DNA of 64,000 bases, taken from positions 41,499 to 105,498 of the forward strand of contig JAJCYM010000069.1 in the NCBI GenBank assembly GCA_029262895.1, in the 5' to 3' direction. How positions within the stretch are numbered: position 1 is the stretch's first letter; every line of letters begins with the position of its first letter. Below the pieces are notes generated by a model, which saw only the letters and a program-made list of their open reading frames with translations, was not told the DNA's origin and did no database searches. Both the position numbers and the translations under genes were made by a program. The DNA comes from Roseivirga sp. Lineage in GTDB: Bacteria; Bacteroidota; Bacteroidia; Cytophagales; Cyclobacteriaceae. Positions 46,004 through 54,003 of this stretch are shown here, one piece after another.

Positions 46004-46683
46004 CTGAACCTAAGCAGGAGAAAGAAAAAGCAGCCGAGCCCGAAAATAAGCCAGAGGAAGAGCAAACAGCCAACCCTGAAAATCAGCAGGAAGAACCTAC
46101 AGCACCTGAGCCTGTTGGTGCGCAATCGGAATCAGCTCCAGATGTTATTCCTGAAGTGGAGCCGGAAAAGGCACCGCAACCTACCCCTCCTCCTCCAAAG
46201 CCACAGCCTTCCAAGACCTTTGCCATGCCTGATCGGTCGGCACTCAAGGTGCAGGTTGATGCTCCGATCGAGGACACTAAGGCTTCTGATGAACCAGTTG
46301 TTGCCTCTTCCAGCAGGAATAAAGCGTTCACTGAAGAAGATTTGGCTGGGGTTTGGACGGAAATTCTAACCAAGAAGGAGTCTGAGGATCGAAATCAAGA
46401 GGTCAGAATTTTTCAAGGTGGTTATCGTTTGAAAGGTCATGAAATAGAGGTCAGCATTACCAACGAGGCGTTACTGCCAACTTTCGAAAAAGTGAAGTTT
46501 GACTTGCTCAATACTTTAAGAAATAAGTTTGAAAATGATCAGATTACTGTTTTGGCGAAAGTGGTAGAAGTGGAGAAAGAGAAAATGCGCTATACGGATT
46601 CTGAAAAGTTTGAATATTTGAAAGAGAAGTATCCTGCGCTCAAGGACTTACAAGATAAATTAGGGCTTGACCCGGAGTTTTAG
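45997..46683 (+). CDS. dnaX: dnaX tau-specific C-terminal extension (-1 frame)
   Basis: In the -1 frame relative to the gamma coding sequence, reading from 45997 gives ILAEPKQEKEKAAEPENKPE, a proline/glutamate-rich linker to about 46200, and then a folded-looking domain: AFTEEDLAGVWTEILTKKES, VSITNEALLPTFEKVKFDLL, LKEKYPALKDLQDKLGLDPEF. Together with the upstream part this makes a tau of about 599 residues, which normally contacts the polymerase alpha subunit and the DnaB helicase. There is no ribosome-binding site for a separate gene; an in-frame ATG at 46156 is the first possible internal start but sits in the middle of the linker. It is best read as the tau tail produced by slippage, or as one gene split by a homopolymer error. 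Confidence 0.75.
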   Translation: MLAEPKQEKEKAAEPENKPEEEQTANPENQQEEPTAPEPVGAQSESAPDVIPEVEPEKAPQPTPPPPKPQPSKTFAMPDRSALKVQVDAPIEDTKASDEPVVASSSRNKAFTEEDLAGVWTEILTKKESEDRNQEVRIFQGGYRLKGHEIEVSITNEALLPTFEKVKFDLLNTLRNKFENDQITVLAKVVEVEKEKMRYTDSEKFEYLKEKYPALKDLQDKLGLDPEF

Positions 46684-46694
46684 GGCTTAAAGAA

Positions 46695-47657
46695 TCAAAA
46701 ACCTATTGTAAAACCCACATTAATGACATTCTTGAGTTGGATGTCCCTTCCCCTGCTTCCATCATCTCTGGTAAGAATGACATCATCATCATAAATCAGC
46801 TGAGTAGAGATATTGGAGCTGATAAAGTTATTCACCTTCATATTCAAGGCAGCCTCAATGTTCACTACTGTATTAGGAAATTTTTCGTAGTTAGAAAACA
46901 GGTTCATGTTTGCTTGAAGCTTTACATTTTCCCAGATGGTCTTTTCGTACTTGCCGGCCAAACTTATTCCAGCCTCTGATCTGATTTTTTCTCCTGGCTC
47001 AACTCCGAAAGCTCCGGCATTGGAAAGTGAGTCGTTCAACACAAAAGTGAATCTGCCTGTGAACGGTGCTAGCGTAATCCTGAACTCTTGTTCTTCCCTG
47101 TAGGTTAGACCCAATGACGCTTGTAAATAACCTGGAGCAAGGAAATCCGAAATAAATAACCTTACCTCTTCTCCATTTGCTCCTTTCTCAATTTTGACCC
47201 CCCGATCCATCTGTGTTCGAAAATTGACAGCAGTAGACATAAGTACTTTCTCTGTGAACTTCTGACTATACTTTGAACTGAGGATTATTCGATCATCTGT
47301 CTTTTCAAATCTGTTTCTTTCTCCTCCGTTTCGGATCACACCATAGCCAACTTTGAGATTATTTTCCCAAACTCTATCCGCCCTTTCGTAGTTCGCAAAG
47401 GTCTCTATTCTTCCCCCAATTGCCACAGATGAATTACCTCCCGCAGCCCAGTTTTTAAGCCCTACCTGTTGTATGTTAATGCTAAAAGATCCACCGTTTT
47501 TCCAAAAAATAAGGCTGTCGGGGATGGCTGGGACAGTATCTGTAGGGGCAAGGGCATTTGTTGCTGTACTATCTACCCGCACTGTATCTGCCTCTTGTCC
47601 ATGGACAGGAACAAGGCACATAATGAGCAAAAAAATGCCACCTACAAATTTATTCAT
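46695..47657 (-). CDS. DUF3078 family outer-membrane protein
   Basis: From the ATG at 47657 the product has 320 residues with a signal peptide (MNKFVGGIFLLIMCLVPVHG|Q). The DUF3078 signature is clear: FWKNGGSFSINIQQVGLKNW, AAGGNSSVAIGG, then WENNLKVGYGVIRNG. The rest consists of beta strands ending in NVINVGFTIGF, as in barrel proteins. DUF3078 proteins are widespread in Bacteroidota and of unknown function. The gene follows the SLT/LysM gene by 40 bases on the same strand and is the last of a minus-strand cluster. It ends 11 bases from the convergent end of dnaX. Confidence 0.8.
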   Translation of the reverse strand: MNKFVGGIFLLIMCLVPVHGQEADTVRVDSTATNALAPTDTVPAIPDSLIFWKNGGSFSINIQQVGLKNWAAGGNSSVAIGGRIETFANYERADRVWENNLKVGYGVIRNGGERNRFEKTDDRIILSSKYSQKFTEKVLMSTAVNFRTQMDRGVKIEKGANGEEVRLFISDFLAPGYLQASLGLTYREEQEFRITLAPFTGRFTFVLNDSLSNAGAFGVEPGEKIRSEAGISLAGKYEKTIWENVKLQANMNLFSNYEKFPNTVVNIEAALNMKVNNFISSNISTQLIYDDDVILTRDDGSRGRDIQLKNVINVGFTIGF

Positions 47658-47697
47658 CTTTCGGTTGAGGAAGTCGGGCAAAGTTAACAATCCCGAC

Positions 47698-49620
47698 TTA
47701 TCTGTCTTTTAAAATTTTCAGCTTTTCACCAAGTGATAAACTATTCTCCTTCTTGTTGTTCCATTGTAATATCTGCTCCACTGTAACACCGTACTTTCTT
47801 GAAATTCCCCACAGGGTATCCCCCTTTTGTACCTCGTGCGTTGTTGATTTTCCTGTAGACCGCGCAGCCTCAATCAAGGAGGTTTTAGGCACTACTAACT
47901 CCAATTCCTGATCAATACTTAATCCATCCATGATATTCAATGCGTTCCACTCCAGAATGTCATCTATTTCAATGCCATATTTTCTTGAAATTCCAAAAAA
48001 TGACTCCTTGGGTTTCACCTTATGAGTAATTATGGTTTCGGTAGCAGAAGCCACCAGTTCCTTTCTTTTGATCGGCTTTTCCTCAGGGCTTTCTTCTATT
48101 TCATCCTCTGGTTTGGGCAACTCAGCCCTTTTGATTTTTTCTGAAGCTTTTGGAGGATCCCGTTCGCGGATCAATCGGTTTTCTGCAATAATCTCGGATT
48201 TCGGAACCAATACATTGCTGTACTCTACGGGCACCTTAGCCGGACGAATAAACCTAAGCCACAAAACACGGCCCACCTTCAGGTCTTCAACCTCTCTCAT
48301 CCGATTTTTTGAAAGTAACTTCTTCAATCTCATCCCATATTTCTGAGAAATGGCCCACAGTGTTTCTTCTGGCTGAACCACATGATAATGCACCTTGCCG
48401 CTGCCTTTTTTCCTTTTGAGATAATAGTATTGGCCGGGCCGGACATCACCCTTAACACCGATATCATTAAACAACTTTAGCTTAAGTACACTGACCCCTG
48501 TTCTTCGAGAAAGATCATTCACATTTTCATCGGCTTTTGCTCTAATCGCTGGAATGCGATTCAATTTGATTTGCCCTGGCTCATACTCCATTTTTCGGTT
48601 GCCAGTCATTAAAGGGTAGGCACCAACATTGTCAGCTACTGGTCTTTTAGAAACGGTGCGTTTATTTCCAGTAGACTTATTGCTGCCTGAATTGTTTGGC
48701 TTATTGCTGGTATTCTGACTCGTTTTACTCGAGTTTCTACCTGTATCTTTTGAAGAGGTTTCGCTTTTCTCTTTCTTCTTAGGAGAATCATTTCGAACGA
48801 TTCTTCCATCGGCCTTCACAGGATAAATAACCTGGTAGTCCTTTTCACTAGGTATTTTGGACTGTGCCAACCATTTATTAAAGCGTTTTAATTCTTCAAA
48901 ATCAACCCTAAGTTCCTGACTTACCTGCCTCAGCGACTTTCCTTTAACACTGTAATCCGACAATGCCACTTCAGGATGTTTTCTACCATCTCCAACAAAG
49001 TCTTGAAATGCCAATTTATGCGCAATGAACTTGAGGATATACCAATGAGATTTGGCAGAAATGGTCATTGATTTGGCACCATACCATTTCTCTGGAACAG
49101 AGCGCTGTGTACCGGTCAAACCCTGCAAGTAAGACTGCAATGAGAGTACCCAATTGTCAAACACAAAATTGCTCCGTTTTAAATACTTGGTGGCACCCAC
49201 CGTGCTAACAATAATATGTTTGCGCTCATCAACCTGGGCATCCACCCTGAGACCCAGCTCTTGTGCGGAAGCCTTTTTGAACTGCCAAAAACCAACTGCG
49301 TTGGAAGTAGAAACCGCATCCGAGATAAATTCGCCTTCCTGTATTGCCAGGTATTTAAAGTCCTCTGGTATGCCTTCTTCCCTCAGCACCTTTTCTACAA
49401 AGTGCATGTACAGATTAGACCTATCAGCCTTTAATTGGAAGTGATATTGGCTCCGCGTAAGCAGATCCATCGTCTTCTCAATTTCCTTCTTCGCACTTTC
49501 TGTGATTTTGAGTTTGATGCCTGCAAACTCCATTTGAGAGGGGACACTGATCGGGGCTTGCGCTAAGGAGCTCAACGAAGCCAACAGAATGATGACTGCA
49601 CCCAATATTTTTTTGATCAC
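47698..49620 (-). CDS. Lytic transglycosylase-like SLT protein with LysM repeats (MltD type)
   Basis: The protein has 640 residues with a signal peptide (MIKKILGAVIILLASLSSLA). Residues about 65-210 form an SLT/GH23 domain: YLAIQEGEF with probable catalytic Glu95, then SNAVGFWQFKKASAQELGL. A basic, Ser/Asn-rich low-complexity linker spans about 275-330. LysM modules follow: a weak one near 355-405, then YHVVQPEETLWAISQKYG, THKVKPKESFFGISRKYG and THEVQKGDTLWGISRKYG. This is the MltD arrangement and points to peptidoglycan cleavage or remodelling in the periplasm. It starts with GTG overlapping the last base of the methyltransferase stop (TAGTG), so the two are translationally coupled. Confidence 0.85.
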   Translation of the reverse strand: MIKKILGAVIILLASLSSLAQAPISVPSQMEFAGIKLKITESAKKEIEKTMDLLTRSQYHFQLKADRSNLYMHFVEKVLREEGIPEDFKYLAIQEGEFISDAVSTSNAVGFWQFKKASAQELGLRVDAQVDERKHIIVSTVGATKYLKRSNFVFDNWVLSLQSYLQGLTGTQRSVPEKWYGAKSMTISAKSHWYILKFIAHKLAFQDFVGDGRKHPEVALSDYSVKGKSLRQVSQELRVDFEELKRFNKWLAQSKIPSEKDYQVIYPVKADGRIVRNDSPKKKEKSETSSKDTGRNSSKTSQNTSNKPNNSGSNKSTGNKRTVSKRPVADNVGAYPLMTGNRKMEYEPGQIKLNRIPAIRAKADENVNDLSRRTGVSVLKLKLFNDIGVKGDVRPGQYYYLKRKKGSGKVHYHVVQPEETLWAISQKYGMRLKKLLSKNRMREVEDLKVGRVLWLRFIRPAKVPVEYSNVLVPKSEIIAENRLIRERDPPKASEKIKRAELPKPEDEIEESPEEKPIKRKELVASATETIITHKVKPKESFFGISRKYGIEIDDILEWNALNIMDGLSIDQELELVVPKTSLIEAARSTGKSTTHEVQKGDTLWGISRKYGVTVEQILQWNNKKENSLSLGEKLKILKDR

Positions 49621-50261
49621 TATCTCTTTCTTAAAACCATTAACCCATCTCTGATCGGGAAAAGCACATTTTCAACACGATCATCCTCATGGACCAAACG
49701 GTTAAAGTCTATGATGGCTTGTGTATCCTTATCTATTTTATTGTCGGATTTTACCACCTTTCCACTCCAAAGCACATTGTCGGCAATAATGAAGCCTCCA
49801 GAGCGAACTTTATCGAACACTAATTTAAAGTAATTGTAATAATTCTCCTTGTCGGCATCAATAAAAACCATGTCGAACGGCCCTTCTATGTCCGGAATTA
49901 ATTCCATGGCCTCTCCCAAAAGAAATTCTATTCGTTCTTCCACTCCGGCTTCAGCGAAATACTTTCTAACCATTTCTTCCAGTTCCTCATTCTTATCAAG
50001 GGTGATAAGTTTGCCATCATCCGCCATTCCTTCAGTCAGGCAGATCGCTGAATAGCCGGTATAGGTTCCTATTTCAAGGATTCGGCTCGGCTTGATCATA
50101 TGACTCAGCATGGCCAGAGTCCTACCCTGCAAATGGCCTGAGAGCATTCTTGGAGTAATGACCTTAGTATGTGTCTCTCTATTGAGCCGTTGTAATAGTT
50201 CTGATTCCGGCTGCGTATGATTATGTGTGTATTGATTGATCTCTTCAGGTAAAAAATCCAT
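49620..50261 (-). CDS. SAM-dependent O-methyltransferase (Methyltransf_3; TrmR/CCoAOMT-like)
   Basis: The protein has 213 residues, the typical size. The SAM motif I is ILEIGTYTGYSAICL, and the metal-binding region is FDMVFIDADKENYYNYF then GGFIIADNVLWSGKV. Asp and Asn residues there bind the divalent cation in this family. The N-terminal PRMLSGHLQGRTLAMLSHMI is also typical. Members include caffeoyl-CoA/catechol methyltransferases and bacterial TrmR (YrrM), which methylates 5-hydroxyuridine in tRNA; in bacteria lacking phenylpropanoid metabolism the tRNA role is the better guess. It starts one base after the M16 peptidase stop and overlaps the SLT gene by one base. Confidence 0.85.
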   Translation of the reverse strand: MDFLPEEINQYTHNHTQPESELLQRLNRETHTKVITPRMLSGHLQGRTLAMLSHMIKPSRILEIGTYTGYSAICLTEGMADDGKLITLDKNEELEEMVRKYFAEAGVEERIEFLLGEAMELIPDIEGPFDMVFIDADKENYYNYFKLVFDKVRSGGFIIADNVLWSGKVVKSDNKIDKDTQAIIDFNRLVHEDDRVENVLFPIRDGLMVLRKR

Positions 50262-50262
50262 C

Positions 50263-51498
50263 CTAATTGTTCGATAAGAAGGTTAAGTAACTTAGTTGAT
50301 CTTCAGATAATCGCTCGTTGGCAATTTCCTGAAGCTCTTTGGCAGTAACGTTTCTGATTCTCTCGAAAACAGTATCGAGGCTCCGTATTTTTCCCATATC
50401 CAAAATGCTCTTACCCATCATAAGCATCAGACTGGTGTTGTTTTCCTGTGCCATGGCCAATTGACCAATCATCTGTTCTTTGGCCATATGCAATTGCATG
50501 GTACCAAGAGGTTGCTCTTTCAATTTCTGAAGTTCCTTAAGTACTAATTTCTTACTCCGATTGACATGTGATGAGTCCGTGCCAAAAAAAATGGCGAAAA
50601 GGCCGATGTCAGAAAAAGGGTGGTAGCTAGCTTCAACATTATAAACAAAGCCAAAACGCTCCCTCAATGCCATATTCAACCTGGAATTCATTCCCGGACC
50701 TCCAAGAATATTCATCAACATAAAAAATGGCAAACGCCTTTTGTCTTTTAAAGAATAGGCTGTCGTGCCAATAGCACAGTGTGCCTGAGTACTGTTTCTA
50801 TGAACTACTTCGGAAGTAGGCGAATAGATTTCAAATGGCAGCCTTTCCTTTCTTGCATTCAATTGAGGAATTTGAGCAAAGTATCTCTGGGCTAGTTTTT
50901 TAACTTTTTTGGCAGGGATATTCCCAACACAAGAAAATACAACCTGTTCGGTGTTGAGATTCTCTCGGATGAATTTTTTGAAATCTTCCCGATGCATGGA
51001 GCGAATGCTTTCGTTGGTGCCCAGAATGTTCTTGCCAAGCGGATGGTCTCCAAACACTACCCTATCAAACTCATCTTGAATGGCATCTTCAGGGCTATCA
51101 CTATACATTGCCATCTCCTCCAGTATAACCCCTCTTTCATTTTCAATCTGTTTTTCCGGAAATATGGAATCGAAAGTGATGTCCTGAAGCAATTCAAAAG
51201 CACTCTCGACATGTTTGTCCAAAGCAGAGGCATAAAAGCAGATCTTCTCCTTAGTGGTATATGCATTCAACTCACCACCTACTGAATCAAGCTTATTTAG
51301 AATATGAAAGGCTTTGCGCTTTTTGGTACCCTTAAAGGCCATGTGTTCCCAAAAATGGGCTATTCCGAGTTGGTCGTCACGCTCATCGCGAGAGCCTATG
51401 TCCAACACAAATCCACAATGCACAATTTTGGTACTGGGAACTTCCTGGTGCACTACCCGAATGCCATTGTCCAGTGTAAATAAATTATAATCAGCCAT
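50263..51498 (-). CDS. M16 family zinc metallopeptidase (pitrilysin/processing-peptidase type)
   Basis: From the ATG at 51498 the product has 411 residues (a GTG precedes it). The inverted zinc motif H48-F-W-E51-H52 is intact, with the third ligand in ERGVILEEM around residue 127. GGELNAYTTKEKICFYA and GGPGMNSRLNMALRERFGFVY are conserved further landmarks, the latter the R/Y substrate-binding element. Size and layout match single-chain, dimer-forming bacterial M16B peptidases that degrade peptides or trim presequence-like segments. No signal peptide is seen, so it is probably cytoplasmic. It heads the minus-strand operon, with a good -7 promoter element at 51519-51526. Confidence 0.9.
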   Translation of the reverse strand: MADYNLFTLDNGIRVVHQEVPSTKIVHCGFVLDIGSRDERDDQLGIAHFWEHMAFKGTKKRKAFHILNKLDSVGGELNAYTTKEKICFYASALDKHVESAFELLQDITFDSIFPEKQIENERGVILEEMAMYSDSPEDAIQDEFDRVVFGDHPLGKNILGTNESIRSMHREDFKKFIRENLNTEQVVFSCVGNIPAKKVKKLAQRYFAQIPQLNARKERLPFEIYSPTSEVVHRNSTQAHCAIGTTAYSLKDKRRLPFFMLMNILGGPGMNSRLNMALRERFGFVYNVEASYHPFSDIGLFAIFFGTDSSHVNRSKKLVLKELQKLKEQPLGTMQLHMAKEQMIGQLAMAQENNTSLMLMMGKSILDMGKIRSLDTVFERIRNVTAKELQEIANERLSEDQLSYLTFLSNN

Positions 51499-51518
51499 CA
51501 CTCAATCTCCGAATCGTG

Positions 51519-51526
51519 CAAAGATA
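51519..51526 (-). promoter_or_regulatory. -7 promoter element of the M16 operon
   Basis: TATCTTTG on the minus strand matches TAnnTTTG and is followed by GCACGA, 20 bases before the ATG at 51498. It falls in the short gap after the DUF2652 gene, so the operon can be transcribed separately from it. Confidence 0.5.
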
Positions 51527-51546
51527 CTAAATGATCTCCTTCAGAG

Positions 51547-52617
51547 TTAGCTGGTCTCCGTTTCATTCAGATACTTACTTTCAACATAGGCCTTCATACC
51601 CTGCAACCCCTGGTTGGATTGTTCATATACCTGAGTTGCAAAGGGTTCCGGAATCAATTTTCGCTCCCCCGTCAGTGCTCTGAAAGAGAGTATAGTTTGA
51701 TCCTCTCCTTTCTTTTTGAGCTCATAATAAGCCAGCATTACAAATCCTGTGTTCATGGAGGTGGCTTTTTCTATGTACACCACATCCTCATTAGCATCTA
51801 CTTCCTGAACAGTTTGTATATCAAGTTTGTCCCCATCAAACTCGCAGATATGAGAACTCCCAATGCGGTTGATACTCGAATCGTATTCAATGTTTTTCAA
51901 GCCCGGGACAAAATAGGCTTTTTGACTTTGGTCGGTAAGAATATAGTGAACCAACTTCATAGGTGCATTCACTTCAAGTTCAATGCTTTTTGCTACATTA
52001 AACAAGGATGATAAATCTTCTGCTTTTTGCGGTTCCCGAACCTCGCCCCTCAGGTGGTCAATTTTGGCATAATGGTAGTAAATATCTCCCAACACTACAT
52101 AAAGGTCATGGCCTGCTTTCCAGGTCAGTTGGGAGTTGCCCATTTGTTCCTTATCAAAGTAATCATCGGACATTAAGATATATTCCGAAGCCGGCACATT
52201 ATTCTTAAGAAGCCTGTGGGCTATCACCATATCTGGTCCTGAAAGCTTAGTGAAATGCGAAATTTTTATCTCATCAAAAGTGCCGTAATGCACTACAAAC
52301 TTCAATGATAAATCTGTAGCTGCGAGGCAGGCTCCGCAACGACAAATTCTGTCCCTTTCAATAACCTTGAGATAGTAATGAAAGTTGATAAAAGCCTCCT
52401 GGCAAATACGCTCGATCTCCTCATGGGGCATCAAGCCTTTATGGTAAGTCAGCAAAGCATCACCTTCAATTTCTGCCAATGTGAATTTATCAGCAACCGT
52501 ATCGGCCAGCACTTGCAATAATTCATTGACAATATGTGTGCTATGACTCAATTCGGTCTTGGTCAGAAACTGCGTGTATCCACTGATATCAGGGATTAAA
52601 ATTGTTGCTTCTTGCAT
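51547..52617 (-). CDS. DUF2652 protein: cyclase-like domain plus SRPBCC-like domain
   Basis: From the ATG at 52617 the product has 356 residues (the longer frame begins with TTG). The N-terminal half, ATILIPDISGYTQFL then LAEIEGDALLTYHKG and KFVVHYG, resembles a class III nucleotide cyclase: the two metal-binding aspartates would be D10 and D53. A CRCGAC motif follows at about residue 94, which is unusual. The C-terminal part (APMKLVHYILTDQSQKAYFV to YVESKY) looks like an SRPBCC (START/Bet v1) fold. DUF2652 is the matching family; its function is not established. It may be a degenerate or specialised cyclase coupled to a ligand-binding domain. It is divergent from the GT9 gene. Confidence 0.75.
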   Translation of the reverse strand: MQEATILIPDISGYTQFLTKTELSHSTHIVNELLQVLADTVADKFTLAEIEGDALLTYHKGLMPHEEIERICQEAFINFHYYLKVIERDRICRCGACLAATDLSLKFVVHYGTFDEIKISHFTKLSGPDMVIAHRLLKNNVPASEYILMSDDYFDKEQMGNSQLTWKAGHDLYVVLGDIYYHYAKIDHLRGEVREPQKAEDLSSLFNVAKSIELEVNAPMKLVHYILTDQSQKAYFVPGLKNIEYDSSINRIGSSHICEFDGDKLDIQTVQEVDANEDVVYIEKATSMNTGFVMLAYYELKKKGEDQTILSFRALTGERKLIPEPFATQVYEQSNQGLQGMKAYVESKYLNETETS

Positions 52618-52678
52618 ATTCAAATTTCAATAACACCATACATACGCACAGCAAGTACAAAAGGGCGAACAAAACTTA

Positions 52679-52686
52679 TATATTTG
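52679..52686 (+). promoter_or_regulatory. -7 promoter element of the GT9 gene
   Basis: TATATTTG matches TAnnTTTG, 18 bases before the ATG at 52705, in the 87-base divergent spacer with the DUF2652 gene. Confidence 0.45.
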
Positions 52687-52704
52687 CTGTGAGCCTTAGT
52701 TCAA

Positions 52705-53712
52705 ATGCCTTCACAACAAATCCTCATAGTACAGACGGCCTTTATTGGTGATGTGATTCTCGCCTCGGCACTCATAGAAAAACTACATAGTTATTATCCT
52801 GAAGCGGATATTGATTTCTTGCTGAGGAAAGGCAACGAATCGCTCTTTGCTAACCACCCGAAACTCAGAGAAGTTCACGTCTGGGATAAAAAAGGTGGCA
52901 AGTATAAAAATCTCTTTAAGCTAGTCGGTAAGGTTCGCAGAAACAGGTACGACCTCTTGATCAATGTACAGCGATTTGCCAACACAGGATTACTTACCGC
53001 CTTATCTCGTGCCAAAATCAAAATCGGCTTTGATAAAAACCCATATTCCTGGGCCTTTACTAAAAAAATCAAGCATAGAATTGAAGAAGGCGTGCATGAA
53101 GTGGAAAGGAATAATGAGCTTATCAAAGACATTACTGACGAGGTTGTCAATCCTCCACGGCTTTACCCCTCAGATCAGGATTTTCAGCTAGTTTCTGAAT
53201 ATAAGGGGCAACCTTATTTATGCATGGCGCCTGCCTCTGTATGGTTCACCAAGCAGTTCCCAAAAGAAAAGTGGATCGATCTTATCAACCAGCTACCATT
53301 CAGTGGTAATATCTATCTTCTAGGTGCACCGAGTGACAGCACCCTCTGTGAGGAGATTATTCAAAACGTTTCGAAGGGCAACGTTGTCAGTCTTTGTGGT
53401 GCACTTAATCTGCTACAATCGGCCGCTCTGATGAAAGATGCTGTTCTCAATTATGTGAATGATTCTGCTCCCATGCACCTGGCCTCAGCTGTCAATGCCA
53501 AGACCTGTGCTATTTACTGTTCTACCGTCCCTCAATTTGGCTTTGGCCCTTTATCTGATTTTGCTGAAGTTGCCGAAGTAAATGACCTGGACTGCAGACC
53601 TTGTGGATTGCATGGCTTTAAGGCTTGCCCTAAAGGGCATTTTAAATGTGGCCATGATATGGACACTACAAAACTTATTAACATAATGAATAGCGTTTAT
53701 GAAGGCGTTTGA
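52705..53712 (+). CDS. Glycosyltransferase family 9 (heptosyltransferase-like)
   Basis: The protein has 335 residues. The start ILIVQTAFIGDVILASALIE is the GT9 N-terminal Rossmann motif. The C-terminal donor-site region contains NIYLLGAPSD, VVSLCGALNL and YVNDSAPMHLASAVNAKTCA, the typical D-S-x-P-M/x-H element. Such enzymes add heptose or a related sugar to the lipopolysaccharide inner core at the cytoplasmic face of the membrane. The actual sugar cannot be told. A cysteine-rich tail (LDCRPCGLHGFKACPKGHFK) is common in Bacteroidota homologues. It overlaps the following small gene by 14 bases. Confidence 0.85.
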   Translation: MPSQQILIVQTAFIGDVILASALIEKLHSYYPEADIDFLLRKGNESLFANHPKLREVHVWDKKGGKYKNLFKLVGKVRRNRYDLLINVQRFANTGLLTALSRAKIKIGFDKNPYSWAFTKKIKHRIEEGVHEVERNNELIKDITDEVVNPPRLYPSDQDFQLVSEYKGQPYLCMAPASVWFTKQFPKEKWIDLINQLPFSGNIYLLGAPSDSTLCEEIIQNVSKGNVVSLCGALNLLQSAALMKDAVLNYVNDSAPMHLASAVNAKTCAIYCSTVPQFGFGPLSDFAEVAEVNDLDCRPCGLHGFKACPKGHFKCGHDMDTTKLINIMNSVYEGV

Positions 53713-53983
53713 TTTAATAACCATCAAGGCTGACAATACCACAGAACCAGCAGTACCGATGGGCACACCTATCATCTTGATTGATGAAGAAATGATTGAT
53801 GTAGGCAAGTTGGAATTTCAGAAAGAATACAATTCTCTTACCATTGCTCATCCTAAAAATGAAGGCGAATTGAAGCCCAGGGCGAAAGAGATGGTGCTGA
53901 GGAAAGTGCCAAAGCTACTGAACTCCAAGTCTTCAATTGTCATTGTCTGTCCGGAAAGTATTGCTCAAGACATGATTTTTTAA
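53699..53983 (+). CDS. Small conserved-looking protein of unknown function (94 aa)
   Basis: I do not recognise a family. The 94-residue frame starts with ATG inside the end of the GT9 gene (14-base overlap) and stops 20 bases before the PepP gene, filling that gap precisely, which supports it as real. The sequence is mixed and soluble-looking (MKAFDLITIKADNTTEPAVP, VGKLEFQKEYNSLTIAHPKN, SSIVIVCPESIAQDMIF), with no signal peptide or membrane segment. It is likely translated with the neighbouring genes. Confidence 0.55.
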   Translation: MKAFDLITIKADNTTEPAVPMGTPIILIDEEMIDVGKLEFQKEYNSLTIAHPKNEGELKPRAKEMVLRKVPKLLNSKSSIVIVCPESIAQDMIF

Positions 53984-54003
53984 ACAAGAGGAAAAACTTT
54001 GCG

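Noticed and set aside
46083..46373. Minus-strand 96-codon Gly/Ser-rich frame and plus-strand frame 46115-46369
   Set aside because: Shadows of the Pro/Glu-rich dnaX linker; low complexity without homologous features.
46156..46683. An independent gene starting at ATG 46156
   Set aside because: The same frame is open back to the A10 run, the start is inside a Pro/Glu linker and the content is a typical tau C-terminal region.
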